From positions 1,674,001 through 1,738,000 of the forward strand of contig CP065012.1 in NCBI GenBank assembly GCA_016699815.1: DNA of 64,000 nucleotides, read 5' to 3'. Source of the stretch: Chitinophagaceae bacterium (GTDB lineage Bacteria; Bacteroidota; Bacteroidia; Chitinophagales; Chitinophagaceae). Made by a program: the position numbers and the translations under genes. The notes under the pieces are model-generated. The model saw only the letters and a list, made by a program, of their open reading frames with translations, did not search any database and was not told the origin of the DNA. This document shows, one piece after another, positions 42,033-50,606 of the stretch; positions within the stretch are counted from its first letter, which is position 1, and every line of letters begins with the position of its first letter.

Positions 42033-42608
42033 ATGGCAGAACAGTTTCATAAAATTTTAATAATTACGGCGCCTTCAGGGGCAGGCAAAACCTCTATTAC
42101 CCATCACCTGCTGCAAAAATTTCCACAGTTGGCTTTTTCCATTTCGGCGGCTACAAGGCGGCCCAGGAGTTACGAAAAAAGCGGCGTGGATTATTATTTT
42201 ATGAACGAAGAAGATTTTAAAGAAAAAATAAAAGCCAAAGATTTTGCCGAATGGGAAATGGTGTATGAAGGCAAATATTACGGCACGCTTAAAAGTGAGC
42301 TGGAGCGCATTTGGCATAATGGCCAGGTGCCCATTTTGGATATAGATGTAAAAGGCGCTTTGCATGTTCAAAGCCAGTACCCGGTAAATACTTTCAGCAT
42401 TTTTATTGAACCTCCCAGTATTGAAGAATTGAAAAAAAGGTTAATGAGCCGTGGAACTGAAACCGAGGATACACTGGCTGCAAGGGTGAACAAAGCTTCG
42501 TATGAAATTTCATTTAAGGGCACTTTTAATGCAGTAATTGTAAATGATAATTTAAATCAGGCTTTTAAAAATGCAGAGGAAGTGGTGAGAAAATTTTTGG
42601 CACAATAA
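42033..42608 (+). CDS. gmk: Guanylate kinase
   Basis: A 191-residue kinase converting GMP to GDP. The P-loop APSGAGKTSI is near residue 13, SAATRRPRSYEKSGVDYYF binds GMP, and ILDIDVKGALHV with RLMSRGTETEDTLAARV carries the ATP-side residues. ATG 42033 is used rather than the in-frame TTG two codons earlier. It follows the Cys/Lys-rich gene behind a terminator and converges on engB 7 bp away. Confidence 0.95.
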   Translation: MAEQFHKILIITAPSGAGKTSITHHLLQKFPQLAFSISAATRRPRSYEKSGVDYYFMNEEDFKEKIKAKDFAEWEMVYEGKYYGTLKSELERIWHNGQVPILDIDVKGALHVQSQYPVNTFSIFIEPPSIEELKKRLMSRGTETEDTLAARVNKASYEISFKGTFNAVIVNDNLNQAFKNAEEVVRKFLAQ

Positions 42609-42615
42609 CCAACTT

Positions 42616-43260
42616 TTACATGCCTGCTTCTCCATTGGTTTCTGCAATAAAACCCAATATTTTTTCCCTTCCTGTTTTTTTTACGGCGCTGCTCACAAAA
42701 TGCCTGGGCAAAAATTGCATTTGCGCTTTTAATGCTTCCAAAAAATCTTTTACATTTTTACTTACAGTTCGCTGGTTTTCTTTATCGCTTTTGGTAAACA
42801 CCAGGCTAAAAGCTATTTGCCATTTATAAAGGTTGCCTATAAATTCCAGATCAATTTTTTGTGGCCTGTGGCGGCTGTCAATTAATACAAATACCTGGCT
42901 AAGGTTTTCTCTTTTGCGCAAATAGTTTTCAATCATTTGCTCCCATCGCCTTCGGCTGGAAATGCTGGTTTTGGCAAATCCATAACCGGGTAAATCCACC
43001 AGAAACCATTGTTCGGCAATAAGTTTATTACCTGCCTCGTTTTCCGGCCTTGTACTTTCAATAATAAAATGATTGATGAGTTGTGTTTTTCCAGGGCTTG
43101 CCGAAGTTTTGGCCAGCTTTGCATTATTGCATAAAGTATTAATAAGCGACGACTTGCCTACATTGCTGCGGCCAATAAATGCATACTCAGGTTTATCTGG
43201 TGCAGGGCATTTTTCTACCGAGGGGCTGCTAATGAGGTAAGTGGCTTTTTGAATATGCAT
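42616..43260 (-). CDS. engB: Ribosome biogenesis GTPase EngB (YsxC/YihA)
   Basis: A 214-residue TRAFAC GTPase needed for large-subunit assembly. G1 is GRSNVGKSSLIN (30-41), G3 DLPGYGFAK, G4 TKSDK, and the tail has VSSAVKKTGREKIL. The G2 region TSASPGKTQLINHF is intact. The start ATG 43260 gives the usual short N-terminus. It is divergent from menG across 97 bp. Confidence 0.94.
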   Translation of the reverse strand: MHIQKATYLISSPSVEKCPAPDKPEYAFIGRSNVGKSSLINTLCNNAKLAKTSASPGKTQLINHFIIESTRPENEAGNKLIAEQWFLVDLPGYGFAKTSISSRRRWEQMIENYLRKRENLSQVFVLIDSRHRPQKIDLEFIGNLYKWQIAFSLVFTKSDKENQRTVSKNVKDFLEALKAQMQFLPRHFVSSAVKKTGREKILGFIAETNGEAGM

Positions 43261-43321
43261 GTTTGTTTATAATTACTGCAAATTTAACTTTTATTAAAGT
43301 GTAAGTAAACTTATTAAAGCA

Positions 43322-43349
43322 TTGCGGCAATTTCAAACCATTATCTTTG
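43322..43349 (+). promoter_or_regulatory. Promoter of menG (TTG-N17-TATCTTTG)
   Basis: TTG at 43322-43324 and TATCTTTG at 43342-43349 are separated by 17 bp, within the range described for Bacteroidota vegetative promoters. The expected start of transcription is about 43355, only a few bases before ATG 43358, so the mRNA would be nearly leaderless. Confidence 0.55.
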
Positions 43350-43357
43350 CACGGTTT

Positions 43358-44101
43358 ATGGTGAAATTTGCCCACGATACTGTTGTACCTGTTGCTGGCT
43401 CGGAACTTAGTAAAAAGGAACAAGTGAAAGAAATGTTTGATGGTATTGCCGGCAGGTACGATTTTTTAAACCGGTTTTTAAGTGGAGGTACCGATGTTGG
43501 CTGGCGAAAAAAAGCATTGCTTCAGCTCAAAAACCGGCCTTTAAACCACCTGCTCGATGTAGCAACAGGTACCGGCGATATGGCAATTACGGCATTGCGG
43601 TTGCTTAACCCGGCTAAAATAACCGGTATTGATATAAGCGAAGGCATGTTGAAAATTGGCAACGAAAAAGTAAAACAGCTTAGCCTGGCCGATAAAATAG
43701 AATTGTTAAAGGGCGACAGCGAAACAATAAATTTTAATGATAATACGTTTGACGCTGTAACCGTAGCTTTTGGAGTAAGAAATTTTCAAAACCTTGAAAA
43801 AGGGCTGGCCGAAATTTTAAGAGTGCTGAAACCCGGTGGAAAATTAGTAATCCTGGAGTTCAGCAAACCGCAAAACAGGTTGATGAAGGCGCTATATAAT
43901 TTTTATATGCAAACCATAGTTCCGGCTATTTGCAATATATTTTCTAAAAACCCACATGCATACCGCTATTTGAATAAATCTATACAACAGTTTCCGGAAG
44001 GAAAAAATTTTGTAAACATTTTAAATGGCCTTGGTTACAACAACACAGGCCATAAACCTTTGACCTTAGGAATATGCAGTATTTATTGCGGAGAAAAATA
44101 G
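43358..44101 (+). CDS. menG: Demethylmenaquinone methyltransferase
   Basis: A 247-residue SAM-dependent methyltransferase of the UbiE/COQ5 family; in menaquinone-using Bacteroidota it performs the last step of menaquinone synthesis. Family signatures: MFDGIAGRYDFLNRFLSGG, SAM site DVATGTGDMAI, VAFGVRNFQNLEKGLAEILR and the LEFSKPQN segment. ATG 43358 is preferred over a TTG at 43322, which lies in the promoter. The last 28 bp overlap the start of porT, implying coupled translation. Confidence 0.93.
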   Translation: MVKFAHDTVVPVAGSELSKKEQVKEMFDGIAGRYDFLNRFLSGGTDVGWRKKALLQLKNRPLNHLLDVATGTGDMAITALRLLNPAKITGIDISEGMLKIGNEKVKQLSLADKIELLKGDSETINFNDNTFDAVTVAFGVRNFQNLEKGLAEILRVLKPGGKLVILEFSKPQNRLMKALYNFYMQTIVPAICNIFSKNPHAYRYLNKSIQQFPEGKNFVNILNGLGYNNTGHKPLTLGICSIYCGEK

Positions 44102-44808
44102 CAGTAGTTTTTTTAATAATCAGTTGTGCCCTTGCGCCAGGCCTTTCTCACGCCCAGGAAGCAGAAATTAACCTGCCTGACCATGATTACCGGGCCATTC
44201 GTTTTGGCATTAATGCCGGTATAAACAGGGCGCATTATAATTTTGGACATCACCCGCTTTTTTTAACACAGGATAGTATTAATGTAATTGAAAGCCTCAA
44301 CAGTACGGGTATTAACCTTGCCTGGCTGGTAAACTTTAATTTAAACGAACATTTCGACATTCGCACTTATCCGCTTAGCCTTGTATTTACCGAAAAGGCT
44401 TTTCAATACCATCTCAAGCACCCCAATTCCGTAGAAGGTGAAGACAGTCTCATGACCAAAAAAGTTCAGGGTATTACACTGGCTTTTCCCGTTCAATTAA
44501 AATTTAGCAGCGACAGAATTGCAAATTTTAAAGTGTACATGATGGGTGGGGTAAAATTTGAGTATGATATGGCTGCAAATGCAGGCGCCAAAAATGCCGA
44601 ATCGCTTTTTAAATTAAAGCGTTTTGATTATGGTATAGAAGCAGGCATTGGCTTTCACATTTACTTTCCTGTATTTGTATTAACGCCGGAGCTTAAAGTA
44701 GGCTGGGGTTTAAATAATGTGCATAGCCGGGATCCGCAGCTAAAGTTTTCCAATACTATTGATAAAATTAATGCCCGTACTGTTTCACTTTCCCTTACGG
44801 TAGAGTAA
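44074..44808 (+). CDS. porT: Type IX secretion / gliding protein PorT (SprT-like outer-membrane barrel)
   Basis: A 244-residue protein with a signal peptide (VVFLIISCALAPGLSHAQ) and outer-membrane beta-barrel strands. DYRAIRFGINAGINRAHY and FNLNEHFDIRTYPLSLVF fit the PorT family first defined in Porphyromonas gingivalis as required for T9SS export. Linkage to menG/ubiE is a recurring Bacteroidota arrangement, which supports the assignment over other small barrels. The start ATG lies 28 bp inside menG. T9SS is evidently active here, as the M43 protease at 33261 carries its sorting domain. Confidence 0.83.
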   Translation: MQYLLRRKIAVVFLIISCALAPGLSHAQEAEINLPDHDYRAIRFGINAGINRAHYNFGHHPLFLTQDSINVIESLNSTGINLAWLVNFNLNEHFDIRTYPLSLVFTEKAFQYHLKHPNSVEGEDSLMTKKVQGITLAFPVQLKFSSDRIANFKVYMMGGVKFEYDMAANAGAKNAESLFKLKRFDYGIEAGIGFHIYFPVFVLTPELKVGWGLNNVHSRDPQLKFSNTIDKINARTVSLSLTVE

Positions 44809-44812
44809 TTGT

Positions 44813-46528
44813 TTAGTAATCATAATTGCGCTTCCAAATATTCAATCTTATTCCGGCAGAAACCATTGGGTTGTTAGAATCTATTCCGTTGCCTTTGTAT
44901 TTCCTTAGCATTAAACCTAAGTCAATAAAAAAGTTTTCCCTGGCCTCATAGCTTACCGATGCATAGACATTGAGGCATTTTACTTTTTCTCCTCCACCAA
45001 TGCTAAAATCGGTTCCACTACGAGTTACATAAGGCTTAAAAATATTGCCGCCAAAATTTGTACCCAGGCTGTCCAGCCCTTTGTAATAATAAATTGCCCT
45101 TGCATAAATCATCCATTTAGGCGCCGGTTGAAAACGTGCAATACCAATAAACTCCTGGAAATTGGCTCCCAAAGGATGTGCCAGTGGCTGATTGTAATGC
45201 GTATAATTGGCAACACTATCGGAGTGGGAATATACAAATGGCCGTACCCTGTTGGTTTCAAATTGAAGGTCGAGGTTTTTAATATTAAAGGCATCAACAT
45301 ACTTCATGCCAAGCTGAAAGCCAAATTTGTTTACCCAGTTTTTAGAATCGTCCCTAATTTCTTTTATGCGGAATTCATCCATAATCATTTGCCCGTAAAA
45401 TTGTAAGCGGTGGGCTACATTGGCTTTAAAGTCAATACCGGCCAAGGCATTATCGGGGCTGCCTACTGTGCCTTCAATATGCCTTAGGAAAATAATGGGG
45501 TTGAGGTATTGAAAATCAAAGCGATTTTTGCGGCCGAAAATTACACCTTCAAAAAGGCCAATGTTGAGCCAGCGGTTTACGTTCATGCTTAGGTGGTGCA
45601 TGGCAGCATATTTACGGTCGAGCAACTCATCGCCATGCTTGGTAAACTGTGGCATGAGCTCCATAAATAAATTTTGATAATTTATTTTCCAAATCCTTGT
45701 ATTGATTTTTACAAAAAGATAGCTGTTGCCAAAGTCACTCAGAAAGAGGCTGCGGTAGCCGTTGCCAATAAAATTTTTATCGTAGCCTGCCTGGAAGTTG
45801 ATGAACTTTGCTGCGCTAAAAGTAAAATATCCACGGCCATCAAAATAATCAAAGCCTTTTGAAGTTTTATACGGTTTGTAAAAACCCACGCCGGGTACGG
45901 CCCTGTACTCCTGCTCAAACTGCCTGAAGTTTGCCGGCCCACGCTCCTGGTTATCTACAACCATTGCGGCAAAGCCCACTTTTTTTGCAATCAGCCCACG
46001 AATGGTTACGCCTCTGGAATTTAAAAAAACTAGGTTGCTGGTATCCCTTTCTTTTGCCAGTGTAACATTGAGTATGGGGTTAATGGCAAGAAAAAAATTG
46101 GGGTTGTTTACTTCAAAAAAATTGGCCTTGGTTTTATAAAGTGATTTTAAAAAAGGTTTCTTGCTTGCAAAATTTTCTTTGGGTGTGGTAACCCACTCTG
46201 CACTGTTCATCAGCAAGCTATTTAAATTGTATTCATCAATTGGCGTTAGGTTAAGGTCGGTCCATTCTTTAAACTTATCCTGGTTGGTTGCAGGGTCCCG
46301 GTAGCCCATCCTTGCACTGTCTAAAAACTCGGCTTCCTGCACAATAAATTTTCGGTTAAAAGGCTTAAGCGTAGAAAAATTGAGGTCGGTATTTTTTTGT
46401 TGCTTTATTTCCAGCCTTTCAATAAATATATTCTCCTTGGCATCCTGCGGCAGGTAGGTAGATTGTGCAAATGCCGGTAAAGGAAAAATAAAAACAAGGA
46501 GTTTGGATAAGCTTTTAATAATTTGCAT
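44813..46528 (-). CDS. Outer-membrane protein, capsule-assembly Wzi/RemB-like family
   Basis: A 571-residue exported protein. ATG 46528 gives a signal peptide (SLSKLLVFIFPLPAFAQ); an earlier ATG at 46561 would add 11 polar residues. Central aromatic strands such as AAKFINFQAGYDKNFIGNGY and SLFLSDFGNSYLFVKINTR fit the Caps_assemb_Wzi / gliding-motility RemB family, a large outer-membrane barrel. Roles described are capsule attachment in enterobacteria and surface motility in Flavobacterium. It is divergent from pyrC across 44 bp and convergent with porT. Confidence 0.75.
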   Translation of the reverse strand: MQIIKSLSKLLVFIFPLPAFAQSTYLPQDAKENIFIERLEIKQQKNTDLNFSTLKPFNRKFIVQEAEFLDSARMGYRDPATNQDKFKEWTDLNLTPIDEYNLNSLLMNSAEWVTTPKENFASKKPFLKSLYKTKANFFEVNNPNFFLAINPILNVTLAKERDTSNLVFLNSRGVTIRGLIAKKVGFAAMVVDNQERGPANFRQFEQEYRAVPGVGFYKPYKTSKGFDYFDGRGYFTFSAAKFINFQAGYDKNFIGNGYRSLFLSDFGNSYLFVKINTRIWKINYQNLFMELMPQFTKHGDELLDRKYAAMHHLSMNVNRWLNIGLFEGVIFGRKNRFDFQYLNPIIFLRHIEGTVGSPDNALAGIDFKANVAHRLQFYGQMIMDEFRIKEIRDDSKNWVNKFGFQLGMKYVDAFNIKNLDLQFETNRVRPFVYSHSDSVANYTHYNQPLAHPLGANFQEFIGIARFQPAPKWMIYARAIYYYKGLDSLGTNFGGNIFKPYVTRSGTDFSIGGGEKVKCLNVYASVSYEARENFFIDLGLMLRKYKGNGIDSNNPMVSAGIRLNIWKRNYDY

Positions 46529-46572
46529 CTTATAGTAATGGTTAGTTTTACAAGTATTCATAAATTCAAGTT

Positions 46573-47913
46573 ATGCAAAAATACCTTATTAAGGATATTT
46601 CTATAGTGAATGAAGGAAAAATTGAGCAAAAAGATATTTTGATAGGCAATAAACGAATAGAAAAAATTGACAGTAATATTTCTGTAAAAGAAAAATGCAT
46701 AGAAATTGATGGCGCTGGAAAACATTTGATGCCGGGAGCCATTGACGACCAGGTGCATTTTCGTGAGCCGGGGCTTACGCATAAAGCTACAATCCATACC
46801 GAAAGCAGGGCGGCAGTTGCTGGCGGCATTACCAGTTTTATGGAAATGCCCAATACCATACCCAATGCTTTAAATTTAAAATTGCTGGAAGATAAATATG
46901 CCATTGCAAAAGCCACTTCGCTTGCCAACTACTCTTTTTTTATGGGTGTGAGCAACCATAATGCAGATGAAGCATTGCAGGTAAACAAACATAAAAATGA
47001 TATTTGCGGCATTAAAATATTTATGGGCAGCAGCACCGGAGATATGCTGGTGGATAACCACAATACGCTCAATAAGATTTTTTCGGAGTGTGAAATACTA
47101 ATTGCAACGCATTGCGAAGATGAGCGCTTAATTCGCCATAATTACCAGGCTTTAAAAGCCCAAAAACCACAACTGGAGCCATCCGATCATCCGCTTATAC
47201 GAAATGCCGAAGCCTGTTTTGAATCTTCGTTAATTGCAATACAGTTTGCCCAAAAACACAATAGCCGGCTGCATATATTGCATATAAGCACCGAAAAAGA
47301 ACTGCAACTTTTTGGCAACATGATGCCGCTTGCAGAAAAAAGGATAACCGCAGAAGTATGCGTGCACCATTTGCATTTTACGGCAGATGATTATGAACGG
47401 CTGGGCTATAAAATAAAATGCAACCCGGCTATAAAAGCGCCCCAAAATAAAAATGCTTTGTGGCATGCATTGCTGGACGACTGCCTGGATGTAATTGCCA
47501 CCGACCATGCACCACATTTATTATGCGAAAAAGAACCACCTTACGAAAATGCACATGCCGGCCTGCCCCTGGTACAACATGCATTGCCCTTAATGCTGTA
47601 TTATTATGAGCAGGGAAAAATAAGCCTGGAAAATATTGTCCGCAAAATGAGCCATGCCGTTGCTGAATGTTTTCAAATAAAAGAACGAGGTTTTATAAGA
47701 GAAGGTTATTTTGCCGACCTGGTGTTGATTGACTTAAATAAACCATTTACCGTTTCGCCTCAATCTGTTTTATATAAATGCGGATGGAGCCCGTTTGAAA
47801 ATTTTCAATTTCCTGCATCCGTAGAAAAAACTTTTGTAAACGGAAACCTGGTTTATGAAAATGGCACTGTAAACAACTCTTATACAAGCGAAAGGCTATA
47901 CTTCAACCGATAA
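46573..47913 (+). CDS. pyrC: Dihydroorotase (class I, Gln-substituted metal site)
   Basis: A 446-residue amidohydrolase cyclising carbamoyl aspartate to dihydroorotate in pyrimidine synthesis. The normal D-x-HxH metal motif reads AIDDQVHFREPG: Gln60 replaces the first histidine while His62 remains. Other ligands are present: the lysine in CGIKIFMGSSTG, THCEDERL, LHILHIS and ATDHAPH. The same DDQVHFREPG is seen in many Bacteroidota dihydroorotases, so this is a lineage form rather than a decayed gene. carB lies 24 kb upstream. The MutS-like gene follows after 9 bp. Confidence 0.92.
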   Translation: MQKYLIKDISIVNEGKIEQKDILIGNKRIEKIDSNISVKEKCIEIDGAGKHLMPGAIDDQVHFREPGLTHKATIHTESRAAVAGGITSFMEMPNTIPNALNLKLLEDKYAIAKATSLANYSFFMGVSNHNADEALQVNKHKNDICGIKIFMGSSTGDMLVDNHNTLNKIFSECEILIATHCEDERLIRHNYQALKAQKPQLEPSDHPLIRNAEACFESSLIAIQFAQKHNSRLHILHISTEKELQLFGNMMPLAEKRITAEVCVHHLHFTADDYERLGYKIKCNPAIKAPQNKNALWHALLDDCLDVIATDHAPHLLCEKEPPYENAHAGLPLVQHALPLMLYYYEQGKISLENIVRKMSHAVAECFQIKERGFIREGYFADLVLIDLNKPFTVSPQSVLYKCGWSPFENFQFPASVEKTFVNGNLVYENGTVNNSYTSERLYFNR

Positions 47914-47922
47914 AAATATAGA

Positions 47923-49236
47923 ATGGAACTGGATAAAACCACCCTTTATGACCTTGCTGTTTTTGCTAACGAAGAAGAGTTTTCTGTTTTTGGAAAACTC
48001 AATGAAGCCATAACCAGCAGCGGTAGAGATGAATTTAAAAAGATGCTGTACACACCACTAAAATCCGTTTCAGCTATTACCGATATACAACTCACATTAA
48101 AACAAATTGGCGAAAAAGAAAGCGGCTGGACAAAACTCATAAGCAACGGAACCATTATGGTGGTAGAGCGGTATTTTCATGCCACTATTGATGAAATACC
48201 AGCTTATCCCAATAAGCTTTCTGCACTTACCTATAAAGTTTTTTCAGGCCAGGATTATTCTTTGATAAAATATTCTGCAAAGCATTGTTTTGATTTTATT
48301 AAAGGAATGAGGCAATTGCAGGAATTACTACATTCACCTGAAGCATCAGCTCCATTACAAAAGGTATTGAGCAGGTGCCAAAATATTTTGCAGCATACTG
48401 CAGCATATACAAGCGGGTTTGCAACCACTGAGGAAATGCCGCATACCGCACTGCTGCGCTTTGGCCATTTTATCCGTTACCGGTTTAAAACCAATATGCA
48501 TAACTTGCTGCAAATGCACGCCACGCTTGATGCCTGGCATGGCATGGCCATTGCCATTAAAAAATTTCAATTGGTTTTTCCGGAGCTGGTAGCCTCTGAA
48601 ACGCCGGTAATTGAAGCCCGTGGTTTATATCATATATTATTGGAGCAACCCGTGGGCTACGATACACAACTGAATAGGGATGCCCATTTTTTATTTTTAA
48701 CCGGCGCCAACATGGCCGGTAAAAGCACTTTTATAAAAGCGGTGGGCATTGCCGTTTTTTTGGCACATGCAGGTATGGCGGTTCCTGCTGCTTTTTTACG
48801 ATTGAGTGTTTTTGACGGCATGCTCAGCAACATCAATATGGCCGATAATATTATTAAGGGCGAAAGTTATTTTTACAACGAAGTGCAAAGAGTAAAAGCT
48901 ACCCTGCAAAAAGTAAGCGATGGAAAAAAATGGCTCATATTGATTGATGAACTTTTTAAGGGCACCAATGTAGAAGACGCCATGAAATGCAGCACGGCAG
49001 TAATAGAAGGCCTGCTAAAAGTAAAGGGCTCCTTATTTATCCTTTCTACACATCTGTATGAAATTGCACAGCAACTGCAGGGCCATACCAACATCAGCTT
49101 TCATTATTTTGAAACCCAAATTTCAGGAGGCCAGTTGCAATTTAATTATACCTTAAAACCAGGCGTAAGCAACGACAGGCTCGGCTATTTGATTTTAAAA
49201 AACGAAGGCGTGGTGAAGATGCTGGAGGATTTGTGA
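47923..49236 (+). CDS. MutS-family ATPase (domain III/V only)
   Basis: A 437-residue protein with the MutS ABC-type ATPase at its C-terminus: Walker A TGANMAGKSTFIKAVG (about 264-279), the family helix SNINMADNIIKGESYF, Walker B WLILIDELFKGTNVEDA and STHLYEIA. The N-terminal 250 residues are helical lever-like; the mismatch-recognition domain and its Phe-x-Glu are absent, and there is no Smr domain of MutS2. It is a common Bacteroidota protein of unknown function. It lies 9 bp after pyrC, probably co-transcribed. Confidence 0.87.
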   Translation: MELDKTTLYDLAVFANEEEFSVFGKLNEAITSSGRDEFKKMLYTPLKSVSAITDIQLTLKQIGEKESGWTKLISNGTIMVVERYFHATIDEIPAYPNKLSALTYKVFSGQDYSLIKYSAKHCFDFIKGMRQLQELLHSPEASAPLQKVLSRCQNILQHTAAYTSGFATTEEMPHTALLRFGHFIRYRFKTNMHNLLQMHATLDAWHGMAIAIKKFQLVFPELVASETPVIEARGLYHILLEQPVGYDTQLNRDAHFLFLTGANMAGKSTFIKAVGIAVFLAHAGMAVPAAFLRLSVFDGMLSNINMADNIIKGESYFYNEVQRVKATLQKVSDGKKWLILIDELFKGTNVEDAMKCSTAVIEGLLKVKGSLFILSTHLYEIAQQLQGHTNISFHYFETQISGGQLQFNYTLKPGVSNDRLGYLILKNEGVVKMLEDL

Positions 49237-49510
49237 AGGCCTCAGTATTTAGTACAAAGTATTTAGTATTTAGGCTGGGGAATTGCATTTGCTGTAAGGG
49301 TATATTTTGCATCTGATTTTATTTGCAAATTCAAATGAGTATTTTCTTTTAGGTTTTTTACTGTCCCCAAAAAATAAAGGGCCCGTTTTACCAGTACCCT
49401 TTTTTAAAATGCTTAAATGAATGGTTGCTATTGAAGGTTACAAAAATGGTAAGGCTTCAATACTATATACGCAATACCAAGTACTCAATACTATGTACTG
49501 TGTATTACCC
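49237..49510. repeat. Spacer of degenerate AGTATTTAGTA-type repeats
   Basis: The 274-bp convergent gap between the MutS-like gene and ruvB. Near the left edge (about 49250-49280) are tandem AGTATTTAGTAC units; near the right (about 49460-49505) are AATACT/GTACT units in inverse orientation. Between them is a hairpin-like AAAGGG ... CCCTTTTTT at about 49376-49405, possibly a terminator. No gene is credible here. Confidence 0.5.
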
Positions 49511-50545
49511 TTAATCAAACATATCACTTTGTAAGCCTTTGCCGGCAGGTTGCTTGCCCAAATGTTTATAAGCTTTTTCGGTGGCTTCCCGGCCACGTGC
49601 CGTACGTACAATAAAACCTTCCTGTATTAAAAAGGGCTCGTACACTTCTTCCAGCGTACCGGTTTCTTCACCTACAGCGGTGGCAATTGTGGTAATACCT
49701 ACCGGGCCGCCTTTAAATTTATCAATAATTGTAGAGAGTATTTTATTATCCATTTCATCAAGGCCGTATTCATCTACATTTAATGCACGCAAGGCATGTT
49801 CGGTTATTTTTAAATCAATGATGCCGTTGCTGAGTACCTGTGCAAAATCTCTTACCCTTCTCAGCAAGCCGTTGGCTATACGAGGCGTGCCACGGCTGCG
49901 CCTTGCAATTTCATCGGAAGCATCGCTGGTAATTTTTGTGTTTAAAATACCTGCACTGCGTTGCAATATGGCATTTAAAATAGAAGCATTGTAATACTCC
50001 AGCCTGTTTTTAATAGCAAACCTGCTGAGCAGTGGTGCGGTTAAAAGCCCGCTTCTGGTAGTGGCGCCAATAAGTGTAAACGGATTTAAGTTTAATTGTA
50101 CAGAGCGTGCATTTGGTCCGCTGTCTATCATTATATCTATACGAAAATCTTCCATTGCGGCATAGAGGTATTCTTCTACTACGGTACTAAGCCGGTGTAT
50201 TTCATCTATAAACAATACATCATTTGGTTCAAGGTTGGTGAGCAGGCCGGCAAGGTCGCCGGGTTTTTCGATAACCGGGCCGCTGGTTTCTTTTATGTTT
50301 ACACCCATTTCGTTGGCCACAATGCGGCTCAGCGTTGTTTTACCCAATCCCGGCGGGCCATGAAAAAGGATATGGTCCAATGCTTCGCCCCTTTGTTTAC
50401 AGGCTTTTATAAAAATGCTGATGTTGTTGATAATTTTCTCCTGCCCACTGAACTGCTCAAAAGCTGCAGGGCGAATGTTATTTTCAAACTCCTTTTCGGC
50501 GCCGCTCATTTTTGTAAGTTCAGTATTGAGGTTGGGATTTTGCAT
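49511..50545 (-). CDS. ruvB: Holliday junction branch-migration ATPase RuvB
   Basis: A 344-residue AAA+ motor that drives branch migration with RuvA. Walker A is HGPPGLGKTTLSR (about 62-74), Walker B LFIDEIHRL, sensor 1 GATTRSGLL and arginine finger SRFAIKNRLEYY, with the C-terminal winged helix EPFLIQEGFIVRTARGRE. The length is normal. ATG 50545 is used; internal ATG at residue 13 is also possible. It follows gpsA on the same strand with a 61-bp gap. Confidence 0.95.
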   Translation of the reverse strand: MQNPNLNTELTKMSGAEKEFENNIRPAAFEQFSGQEKIINNISIFIKACKQRGEALDHILFHGPPGLGKTTLSRIVANEMGVNIKETSGPVIEKPGDLAGLLTNLEPNDVLFIDEIHRLSTVVEEYLYAAMEDFRIDIMIDSGPNARSVQLNLNPFTLIGATTRSGLLTAPLLSRFAIKNRLEYYNASILNAILQRSAGILNTKITSDASDEIARRSRGTPRIANGLLRRVRDFAQVLSNGIIDLKITEHALRALNVDEYGLDEMDNKILSTIIDKFKGGPVGITTIATAVGEETGTLEEVYEPFLIQEGFIVRTARGREATEKAYKHLGKQPAGKGLQSDMFD

Positions 50546-50606
50546 AAAGTAAAATTACAAAATAATCAGCAGCAGGATTTATAGTAATTTTTGAAAAAAA
50601 GTAGCG

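Noticed and set aside
43322..43357. Upstream TTG start for menG adding 12 residues
   Set aside because: The TTG coincides with the -33 promoter element, and the -7 element lies inside the extension.
49421..49534. A 37-residue open frame running from the repeat spacer into ruvB
   Set aside because: It is composed of the degenerate repeats and overlaps the ruvB stop region on the opposite strand; no signal or domain.
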